From positions 1 through 11,864 of the forward strand of contig DASYYE010000493.1 in the NCBI GenBank assembly GCA_035946955.1: a stretch of 11,864 bases of DNA, in the 5' to 3' direction. The stretch comes from DASYYE01 sp035946955. Its GTDB lineage: Bacteria > Actinomycetota > Actinomycetes > Streptosporangiales > Streptosporangiaceae. The position numbers and the translations under genes were made by a program. Position 1 is the first letter of the stretch; every line of letters starts with the position of its first letter. Below the pieces are notes generated by a model. It was given only the letters and a program-made list of their open reading frames with translations. It was not told the DNA's origin and made no database searches. Positions 6,959 through 11,864 of the stretch are shown here, in pieces.

Positions 6959-7089
6959 GCCCTTCCGCCACGAGGGCGAAGGTTGCCGGTAGCGACACTA
7001 ATTAGCCGGCGAATCAGTGTTCCCAGTTGGACGCCAACTGCGCAGGCCGGGTGAAGGGCTCGGAACCAGGGCCGACAATCCAGCTGCTC

Positions 7090-7095
7090 TACAGT
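7090..7095 (+). promoter_or_regulatory. Putative -10 element of the acetyltransferase gene
   Basis: TACAGT matches TANNNT and ends six bases before the ATG at 7102, which has no convincing Shine-Dalgarno sequence. As with ung, this suggests a leaderless transcript. No good -35 element is visible, so the call is tentative. Confidence 0.35.
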
Positions 7096-7101
7096 GGGTG
7101 C

Positions 7102-7674
7102 ATGCGTGTCGTCCTGGAAACAAGGCGCCTGAGGATACGCCGGTTCACCGAAAGCGACGTGGACCACCTGTTTGACCTGAACAGTGATCCCGAGGTCATG
7201 CGCTACATCAACGGTGGCAAGCCGACGCCTCGTGAAGTAGTCCGGGACGAGATCATCCCCTTCCACCTTGCCTTCTACGAGAGGTTCCCCGGCCTCGGAA
7301 CCTGGGCGGCGGAGTCCAGCCCAGCGGGTGAATTCCTCGGCTGGTTTCATTTCCGGCCCGGCTACGGCCAGGACACCAAGAACATTGATCTTGGCTACCG
7401 GATGCGCAGGACCGCGTGGAACAAGGGTTACGCTACGGAGGGTTCACATGCCCTGATTCGCATGGGGTTCGCCGACCTCGGCATCGACCGGGTGTTCGCA
7501 CATACGATGGCGGTGAATACTGCTTCCCGGCGTGTGATGGAGAAGTGCGGCCTGGCTCTGGTCCGCGCCTTTCCATACGAAGGGCCCGACGTCATCGAAG
7601 GCTCCGAACACGGTGAGGTGGAGTACGCGCTGACCAGTTCCGAATGGGAACAAGCGACCGCCTGCCCTCAATGA
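7102..7674 (+). CDS. GNAT family N-acetyltransferase (RimJ/RimL type)
   Basis: This is a predicted cytoplasmic acetyl-CoA-dependent N-acetyltransferase of 190 residues, the usual length for the RimJ/RimL-like (Acetyltransf_3) group. The N-terminus LETRRLRIRRFTESDVDHLFDLNSDPEVMRYI (5-36 when counted from ATG) is the typical first strand and helix. The acetyl-CoA pyrophosphate-binding loop is RRTAWNKGYATEG (102-114), preceded by the strand IDLGYRM. VNTASRRVMEKCGL (138-151) is the standard C-terminal motif with the conserved Asn. Members acetylate ribosomal protein N-termini, antibiotics or small amines; the substrate here cannot be deduced. ATG 7102 is chosen over an in-frame TTG at 7027 because the family N-terminus starts there and a -10-like element sits just upstream. 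It is a single-gene unit between the relic region and the vapBC module. Confidence 0.9.
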   Translation: MRVVLETRRLRIRRFTESDVDHLFDLNSDPEVMRYINGGKPTPREVVRDEIIPFHLAFYERFPGLGTWAAESSPAGEFLGWFHFRPGYGQDTKNIDLGYRMRRTAWNKGYATEGSHALIRMGFADLGIDRVFAHTMAVNTASRRVMEKCGLALVRAFPYEGPDVIEGSEHGEVEYALTSSEWEQATACPQ

Positions 7675-7742
7675 GCGCACCAGCTCAGTACTCGCTGGGT
7701 CCAGTGGTGTAGGTGCGTCCGTGCGGGAGTCGCCAGACCATG

Positions 7743-7783
7743 ACCCCAGGTTGTGGCTGGTCGAGGTGCCAACCCCGGGTTGT
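7743..7783 (+). repeat. Direct repeat of ACCCC(A/G)GGTTGT
   Basis: ACCCCAGGTTGT (7743-7754) and ACCCCGGGTTGT (7772-7783) lie 29 bp apart, downstream of the acetyltransferase gene and upstream of vapB. A third copy, GCCCCAGGTTGTG, lies at 2607-2619, again just downstream of a gene. This suggests a dispersed short intergenic repeat of unknown function. Confidence 0.5.
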
Positions 7784-7867
7784 TTGGGGCGGTGGTGGCT
7801 GCGGCACAGGGGAGTGTTTACGCACTCACATGTACTCGTGGGCACCCCACGTACCCCTCGTCGCGAG

Positions 7868-7887
7868 GTGATATCATAAGATATCAC
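7868..7887. promoter_or_regulatory. Palindromic vapBC operator overlapping the promoter
   Basis: GTGATATCATAAGATATCAC consists of perfect eight-base arms (GTGATATC and GATATCAC) around ATAA, in an AT-rich island. It ends just before the AGGAGG ribosome-binding site of vapB and includes TATCAT (7872-7877), which fits a -10 element. Ribbon-helix-helix antitoxins typically bind such palindromes in their own promoter, so this is most likely the site at which VapB, alone or with VapC, represses the operon. Confidence 0.8.
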
Positions 7888-7893
7888 AGGAGG
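7888..7893 (+). promoter_or_regulatory. Ribosome-binding site of vapB
   Basis: AGGAGG is a full consensus site five bases before ATG 7899. It fixes that ATG as the start and excludes the in-frame GTG at 7893, which overlaps the site itself. Confidence 0.8.
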
Positions 7894-7898
7894 TGGAG

Positions 7899-8120
7899 AT
7901 GACCGATGTGCTCATCCGCGACGTGCCAGAAGACATTGTCGCGGCCCTGGATTCCCACGCTGCCCGGTTGGGTCTATCACGAAGCGAGTACGTGCGACGC
8001 CGCTTGGCTCAGGACGCGGCGACGCCCGCTGTCCCGGTGAGTGTTCAGGACCTCGAACGCTTCGCCGATGCCTTCGGTGACTTGGCCGACCCGGACGTGA
8101 TGTCGCGGGCGTGGCAGTGA
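7899..8120 (+). CDS. vapB: VapB-type antitoxin with ribbon-helix-helix fold
   Basis: This is a small antitoxin of 73 residues. Residues 1-45 fit a ribbon-helix-helix DNA-binding domain: the beta strand TDVLIRDVP, helix EDIVAALDSHAARLG, the turn LSRSE and helix YVRRRLAQD. The rest (about 46-73, VQDLERFADAFGDLADPDVMSRAW) is acidic and aromatic, as expected for the tail that wraps around and blocks the PIN toxin. In the cell it should neutralise VapC by direct binding and repress the shared promoter. A perfect palindrome lies directly upstream and the toxin start overlaps its stop, which is strong context support. The family is identified from fold pattern and gene order. Confidence 0.88.
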   Translation: MTDVLIRDVPEDIVAALDSHAARLGLSRSEYVRRRLAQDAATPAVPVSVQDLERFADAFGDLADPDVMSRAWQ

Positions 8121-8521
8121 CCACCTGGCTGATCGACAAGTCCGCCCTCGCCCGCCTGTCCGACAGTCCGGAGGCTGCCGAGTGGGCGGCGCGCATCCAG
8201 CGTGGGCTGGTGCGAATCACGACTGTCACGCGCCTGGAAGTTGGTCACTCCGCTCGGTCGGGACCGGATCTGCGAGCGGGGTTCCGTCGGCCACCCATGG
8301 CGTCAATGCCGGCCGAGCACTTGACGCCCGCGATCGAGGACCGGGCGGTGGAGGTACTCACGCTGCTCGCAGACCGGGGGCAGCACCGCGCGCCCTCGCT
8401 TCCCGACCTGGTCATCGCGGCCACCGCGGAACTCGCTGGGCTGACCGTGCTGCACCTCGACAAGGATTTCGACCTGATCGCCGAGATCACCGGGCAGCCT
8501 GTCGAGCGTCTCAGCACTTGA
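8117..8521 (+). CDS. vapC: VapC-type toxin, PIN-domain ribonuclease
   Basis: This is a predicted Mg2+-dependent endoribonuclease toxin of 134 residues, normal for VapC. PIN acidic residues are in place: Asp7 (WLIDKSAL), Glu41 (TRLEVGHSAR), Asp97 (PSLPDLVIAATAE), and Asp115/Asp117 in LDKDFDLIA. The family cleaves tRNA or rRNA when freed from the antitoxin; the target here is not predictable. I chose GTG 8117 because it gives a GTGA overlap with the vapB stop (translational coupling) and the typical MTTWLIDKSAL start. An in-frame GTG at 8111 would add two residues. The active-site residues are intact, so the toxin is likely functional. A hairpin about 20 bp after the stop may end the operon. 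Confidence 0.9.
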   Translation: MTTWLIDKSALARLSDSPEAAEWAARIQRGLVRITTVTRLEVGHSARSGPDLRAGFRRPPMASMPAEHLTPAIEDRAVEVLTLLADRGQHRAPSLPDLVIAATAELAGLTVLHLDKDFDLIAEITGQPVERLST

Positions 8522-8540
8522 CAGGCCAATCGAGCCACCG

Positions 8541-8559
8541 GCGGCACCAGGTGTGCCGC
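8541..8559 (+). terminator. Possible vapBC terminator hairpin
   Basis: GCGGCAC (8541-8547) and GTGCCGC (8553-8559) form a perfect seven-base-pair stem with the loop CAGGT, 20 bp after the vapC stop. No T-tract follows, which is common for actinobacterial hairpin terminators but lowers certainty. Confidence 0.45.
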
Positions 8560-8573
8560 TATCGCTTGCTGGA

Positions 8574-8680
8574 TGGTGCGAGGTTGCATTCGCAGGTGCG
8601 TCGCCCTGGTGGTAGGGGGTGGTGTGGTCGAGGTCGCTGCGGGTGGCTGGCGGCGGCAGCCGGGGGGAGCAGCAGGTCTG
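8574..8680 (-). pseudogene. Relic of an HNH endonuclease (DUF222/13E12-repeat type)
   Basis: On the minus strand one frame reads PATRSDLDHTTPYHQGDA, matching the HNH core of DUF222/13E12 proteins (PATRCDLDHTIPYxxGG). Another frame at once continues TCECNLAP, and the frame before it reads PGCRR. Restoring three single-base indels gives one continuous HNH segment: an extra C in the C-run at about 8661-8666, a missing C near PGCRR, and a missing G near YHQGG. The zinc-binding Cys and HNH histidine of the original are recognisable. No N-terminal DUF222 domain remains, and the frame stops just after NLAP. This is clearly non-functional debris of a gene family that is repeated in actinobacterial genomes. 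Confidence 0.7.
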
Positions 8681-8767
8681 CATGGTCGTCCTAGGGACGG
8701 GACTGACAACCATTAGCCGTCTACCGCTGGCCGGTGTCCCCAGGCGCGGGACCGCCACGCGGCCGAT

Positions 8768-10957
8768 TCACGAGCGACGGGCGGCGAGACGGCGCAGTGC
8801 GGCGCGAGCCACCGCCGGATCGGTGGTGGCCCAGAACGGCGGCAGGGAGGTGCGGAGGAAACCCGCGTACCGCGCAGTGGCCAGCCGCGGGTCCAGCACA
8901 GCCACCATGCCGCGGTCATCGGCGGTGCGCAGCAGCCTGCCCGCGCCCTGCGCGAGCAGCAGTGCGGCATGGGCCGCCGCCACAGCCATGAACCCATTGC
9001 CGCCCCGGGCCGCCACGGCACGCTGCCGCGCGGAGGCGAGCGGGTCGTCGGGGCGGGGGAAGGGGATCCGGTCGATGACCACGAGTTGCAGTGATGGGCC
9101 GGGCACGTCCACGCCCTGCCAGAGCGAGAGTGTGCCGAACAGGCAGGTCGCCTCATCGGCTGTGAACTGGCGGACGAGTTCGGCGGTGGCATCCTCACCC
9201 TGGCATAGCAGCGGCACCTCGATCACGTCGCGCAGCTCATCCGCTGCCTGCCGGGCCGCCCGCATGGACGAGAAGAGCCCCAGCGTACGGCCCCCCGCCG
9301 CCTCGATCAGTTCCCGCAACTCGGTCAGGTACGCGGCGGGCAGGCCGTCACGCCCGGGCGGCTGCAGGTGACGTGCGACGTAGAGGATGCCGCTGCGCGG
9401 GTGGTCGAACGGCGACCCCACGTCCATCCCGGACCAGGTCAGCTCCTCAGGATTACGGGGACCGGCCTCAGCACGCCCGGCCAGTGCGGCATCAGGCTTG
9501 GCCGGTGCGTCGTCAGACTCGACCGGTGTAGCTCCGGGGTTGACCGGTGCAGAATCCGACCCGGCCCGCGCGCCATCAGGCCCGGCCCGCGCGCCATCAG
9601 GCCCTGTGGGCGCGCCATCAGGCCCCGCCGGGACATTGGGCCTCGCCGGCGGCAGCCCCCACTGCCGTGCCAGCGGCTCGAACGAGCCGCCCAGGGCCAG
9701 TGTCGCGGAGGTCAGCACGACGGTGCGGCGGCGGAACATGCGTTCCGCCAGCAGGTCTCCCACGTCCAGCGGGGCCACCCGCAGGGTCGGTACATGCCGG
9801 GGGTCGCTGGGGTCCGGCTGCGTCAGCCACACGACGTCCGGCCGGGCGGCGACGTCCTCCCCAAACGCCCCCAGGACACGTGTGGCCGTGTCACGGATCT
9901 CATCCAGGGAGGCAAGAGCGGCCCGTCCGGCCGCGAGGCGTTCCGCGTCGTCCGCGGCGTCCGCGCCGCCGGAACGGACCTGCGTGGCACAGGCGGCGCA
10001 GGCGTCACGCAGGGCGGCCAGGCTCGTGGCGAGCGCCTCGCCGAGGATGTCGACCCGCCCGGCCGGGGCATCAGCCACGACACGGCCGAACGCCTCCGCG
10101 GCTTCGGAGAGCTTGTCGAGTTCGGTGCCCTCCACCAGCCGCGCACACCGCCTGCCAGCCGCCTGCGCCGCGACCGCCGACAGTTCGGCTGCTGCCGCGG
10201 AGGTGACCCGGTTGACCAGGTCGTGCGCTTCGTCGATGACCACGACGTCGTGCTCGGGGAGGACGGGGAACTCCTCCAGGGCGTCGATCGCCAGCAGGGC
10301 GTGGTTGGTCACCACGACATCCACCTGCCCGGCGGCCTCGCGGGCCCGCTCCGCGAAGCATGTGCTCCCGAACGGGCAGCGCGGGGCGCCCAGGCACTCC
10401 CGCCCGTTGACCGAGACCGTACGCCACGCCCGGTCCTCGACCCCGGGGACCAGTTCGTCGCGGTCGCCGGTCTCCGTGGTCCCCGCCCACTCGTGGATGC
10501 GGGCAACCTGGCGGCCCACATTGGACGTGCCGGCCGGGTCGAAGAGGGTGTCCCCCGGCTCTTCCGGCGCACCCGACTTCAGCCGGTGCAGGCATAGGTA
10601 GTTCCGGCGGCCTTTGAGGATCGCAAAGGTCGGGGGCCGGCCGAGCAGCGGCGCCACCGCTTCTGCCAGCCGTGGCAGGTCTCGGTCAATGAGCTGGCGC
10701 TGCAGGGCGATCGTGGCTGTCGCCACCACCACACAGGAGCCGGTGGCGGCGGCGTGCACGACCGCCGGGACGAGGTAGGCCAGTGACTTGCCGGTGCCGG
10801 TGCCCGCCTGGACCGCGAGGTGTTCCTGGGAGGTGATGGCGTGCTCCACGGCCTGTGCCATCTTCACCTGCCCGGGCCGTGTGCTCCCCCCGATCCCGGC
10901 GATGGCAGCGCCCAGCAGCGCCTCGGCAGTGGGCTCGGTGTCAGGGTTGGGGGGCAC
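8768..10957 (-). CDS. ATP-dependent DNA helicase, DinG/XPD-like with Fe-S cluster
   Basis: This is a superfamily 2 helicase expected to unwind DNA 5' to 3', using ATP, in repair or R-loop removal. In its 729 residues, Q-motif-like TRPGQ is at 26-30, Walker A AGTGTGKS at 51-58, and the four iron-sulfur cysteines at Cys122, Cys188, Cys194 and Cys200 (GRRNYLCL and CLGAPRCPFGSTC). The DEAH box is IDEAHD (241-246). Motif III-like TSATLALGGSF is at 416-425, motif V TLSLWQGVDVPG at 609-620, and motif VI QGAGRLLR at 670-677. All catalytic motifs are present. It is unusual in carrying an extra Gly/Pro/Asp/Ala-rich segment (about 443-491) of seven heptads between the SATL motif and the second helicase domain. 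The start GTG 10957 has AGAGG about ten bases upstream and fits the family start. The gene is divergent from the iron permease gene. Confidence 0.93.
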   Translation of the reverse strand: MPPNPDTEPTAEALLGAAIAGIGGSTRPGQVKMAQAVEHAITSQEHLAVQAGTGTGKSLAYLVPAVVHAAATGSCVVVATATIALQRQLIDRDLPRLAEAVAPLLGRPPTFAILKGRRNYLCLHRLKSGAPEEPGDTLFDPAGTSNVGRQVARIHEWAGTTETGDRDELVPGVEDRAWRTVSVNGRECLGAPRCPFGSTCFAERAREAAGQVDVVVTNHALLAIDALEEFPVLPEHDVVVIDEAHDLVNRVTSAAAAELSAVAAQAAGRRCARLVEGTELDKLSEAAEAFGRVVADAPAGRVDILGEALATSLAALRDACAACATQVRSGGADAADDAERLAAGRAALASLDEIRDTATRVLGAFGEDVAARPDVVWLTQPDPSDPRHVPTLRVAPLDVGDLLAERMFRRRTVVLTSATLALGGSFEPLARQWGLPPARPNVPAGPDGAPTGPDGARAGPDGARAGSDSAPVNPGATPVESDDAPAKPDAALAGRAEAGPRNPEELTWSGMDVGSPFDHPRSGILYVARHLQPPGRDGLPAAYLTELRELIEAAGGRTLGLFSSMRAARQAADELRDVIEVPLLCQGEDATAELVRQFTADEATCLFGTLSLWQGVDVPGPSLQLVVIDRIPFPRPDDPLASARQRAVAARGGNGFMAVAAAHAALLLAQGAGRLLRTADDRGMVAVLDPRLATARYAGFLRTSLPPFWATTDPAVARAALRRLAARRS
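9484..9630 (-). repeat. In-frame 21-bp tandem repeat inside the helicase gene, seven copies
   Basis: Seven consecutive 21-bp units start at 9484, 9505, 9526, 9547, 9568, 9589 and 9610. The last three are nearly identical (core GCGCGCCATCAGGCCC on the plus strand); the first four have diverged. Because 21 is a multiple of three, the array encodes heptapeptides such as AGPDGAR, TGPDGAR, AGSDSAP and VNPGATP without breaking the helicase frame. The near identity of some units points to recent copy-number change. Confidence 0.85.
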
Positions 10958-11073
10958 ACGCAGAAGCTACCTCTGATGGCCGACGTCCGTGCCCGGGCAG
11001 GCGACGTGGTGCCACTTCCTGTGACCGAGGTAACCTCAACCGGGACTCCACATCCACCCGGCCCCTTGGTACC

Positions 11074-11092
11074 TTAGGTAAGCCTAACCTTA
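11074..11092. promoter_or_regulatory. DtxR/IdeR-type iron box upstream of the iron permease
   Basis: TTAGGTAAGCCTAACCTTA is a 19-bp imperfect palindrome very close to the DtxR/IdeR consensus (TTAGGTTAGSCTAACCTAA). It ends 50 bp before the efeU start. With iron present, the Fe2+-bound repressor would be expected to block efeU transcription; low iron would release it. The role is inferred from the consensus and the gene that follows. Confidence 0.85.
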
Positions 11093-11128
11093 GTTGGTCC
11101 AGGCAGTCGGGTAACGCAACGTAACTCC

Positions 11129-11134
11129 AGGGAG
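11129..11134 (+). promoter_or_regulatory. Ribosome-binding site of efeU
   Basis: AGGGAG lies eight bases before ATG 11143 and supports that start. Confidence 0.65.
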
Positions 11135-11142
11135 TCCACTCG

Positions 11143-11864
11143 ATGTTGGCGACCTTCGTCATCTTCCTTCGCGAGGGCGTCGAGGCCAGCATGATCATCG
11201 CGATCTTGCTGGCCTACCTCAACCGCATCGGGCAGCGGAAGCACTTCCGTGACGTGTTCCTGGGGGTGGGCGCCGCGCTGGTGCTCGCGACCGCAGGTGG
11301 CACGGTGGCGTTCGAGACCATCCACCACTACAGCGGCTCACGTGTGCAGACCATCTTCGAGACAGTCACCTACCTGCTCGCCGCCACCGTCCTCACCTAC
11401 ATGACGTTCTGGATGCGCAGGCACGCCCGGTCGCTGTCCAAGGAGCTGCGCGCCCGCACGGACGCGGCACTGGAAGGCCGGGCCAGATGGGGGCTTGGGC
11501 TGCTCGCGTTCCAGGCGGTCGGGCGCGAAGGACTGGAGACCATGGTCTTCACCCTGGCGATCATCTTCTCCACGACCACGGCGGGTGCCCTGAGCGGAGG
11601 AGCCATCGGGCTGGCCGGGTCGCTGGGCATCGCGTTCGTCATCTACCGGCTCGGCCACCGGCTCAACATGGCCAAGTTCTTCACGGTCATCGGCGTGCTG
11701 CTGATGGTCTTCGCGGCAGGCCTGCTGGCCGACTCGGTCGAGAACCTCCAGCAGCTCGGCTGGCTGCCGCTGCTGGACGCACCCATGTGGCACTCGGGCC
11801 GCCTGCTCTCAGAGAGCAGCGCGTTCGGCGACGTCCTGCACAGCTTCTTCGGCTACAGCGACGC
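11143..11864 (+). CDS. efeU: EfeU/FTR1-family high-affinity iron permease (3' end outside window)
   Basis: This integral membrane iron permease is open to the right edge, with 240 residues visible. Two signature iron-binding motifs are present: REGVE (10-14) in the first membrane helix and REGLE (128-132) in a later one, as in yeast Ftr1 and bacterial EfeU. Hydrophobic segments lie at about 1-25, 38-58, 73-91, 117-148, 153-170 and 178-196, matching the usual seven-helix layout up to the cut. EfeU normally works with EfeO and the heme peroxidase EfeB to take up iron; those genes would be expected just to the right. The upstream iron box predicts repression by a DtxR/IdeR-type regulator. The ATG start is supported by AGGGAG at 11129-11134 and by the REGVE motif standing about ten residues in, as is normal for the family. 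Confidence 0.93.
   Translation, partial: MLATFVIFLREGVEASMIIAILLAYLNRIGQRKHFRDVFLGVGAALVLATAGGTVAFETIHHYSGSRVQTIFETVTYLLAATVLTYMTFWMRRHARSLSKELRARTDAALEGRARWGLGLLAFQAVGREGLETMVFTLAIIFSTTTAGALSGGAIGLAGSLGIAFVIYRLGHRLNMAKFFTVIGVLLMVFAAGLLADSVENLQQLGWLPLLDAPMWHSGRLLSESSAFGDVLHSFFGYSD

Larger units (their letters stand above)
5933..7101. other. Gene-free region with decayed gene fragments and hairpins
   Basis: Nearly 1.2 kb holds no intact gene with believable codon use. Base composition is less GC-rich than in the flanking genes and all frames are frequently broken. It contains a monooxygenase-like fragment (6054-6209, minus), three ATCCGTAC copies at 22-23 bp spacing (6599-6651), a frameshifted ung fragment (6715-6825), and successive hairpins (6873-6982). 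I see nothing recognisable in 6210-6598. This looks like a graveyard left by past rearrangement or insertion. Confidence 0.6.

Noticed and set aside
8619..9371. A 250-codon plus-strand frame across the end of the helicase gene
   Set aside because: It is mostly antisense to the helicase, Ser/Arg/Ala-rich, and begins in the HNH relic; there is no supporting motif.
9368..10597. Long plus-strand frames (about 400 codons) opposite the helicase gene
   Set aside because: They are Arg/Gly/Ser-rich shadows of the helicase reading frame with no domain and no start signals.

Overview
The window comes from a high-GC actinobacterium. Coding regions use almost only G or C at third codon positions, GTG starts are common, and the proteins are of familiar actinomycete types: a large ATP-binding LuxR regulator, an actinobacterial-type Ung with GQDPYPTPG, an Fe-S DinG-type helicase and an EfeU/FTR1 permease behind a DtxR/IdeR-like iron box. 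The sequence does not fix the genus.

Layout. 1-519 is the C-terminal part of a pirin-family protein, cut by the left edge. It converges on a predicted lipoprotein of unknown function (571-1677, minus), whose last codons lie in a 21-bp tandem repeat. A second tandem repeat, of 20 bp, fills the space between the lipoprotein gene and the divergent uracil-DNA glycosylase gene (1888-2565). Next is a roughly 976-residue LAL-type regulator (3002-5932). From 5933 to 7101 there is no intact gene. That stretch holds decayed pieces: a fragment resembling an amino-acid N-monooxygenase, a frameshifted copy of part of ung, and a run of strong hairpins. A GNAT acetyltransferase (7102-7674) follows, then a compact VapB/VapC toxin-antitoxin pair (7899-8521) with a perfect palindromic operator and a GTGA overlap. 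Behind it is a frameshifted HNH-endonuclease relic (8574-8680, minus). The right side holds a DinG-like helicase (8768-10957, minus), with a seven-unit heptapeptide repeat inside its helicase core, and divergently the start of an EfeU iron permease (11143 to the edge).

How the genes relate. Most are stand-alone housekeeping or accessory genes rather than one pathway. Two units have legible local control: vapBC (autoregulatory operator) and efeU (iron-dependent repressor box). The accessory character is concentrated in 5.9-8.7 kb, where gene relics, hairpin repeats and a toxin-antitoxin module cluster between intact genes.

I found no clear, new multi-gene system. The least explained items are the ung relic with the adjoining hairpin cluster, the helicase heptad array, and the orphan lipoprotein flanked by minisatellites on both sides.
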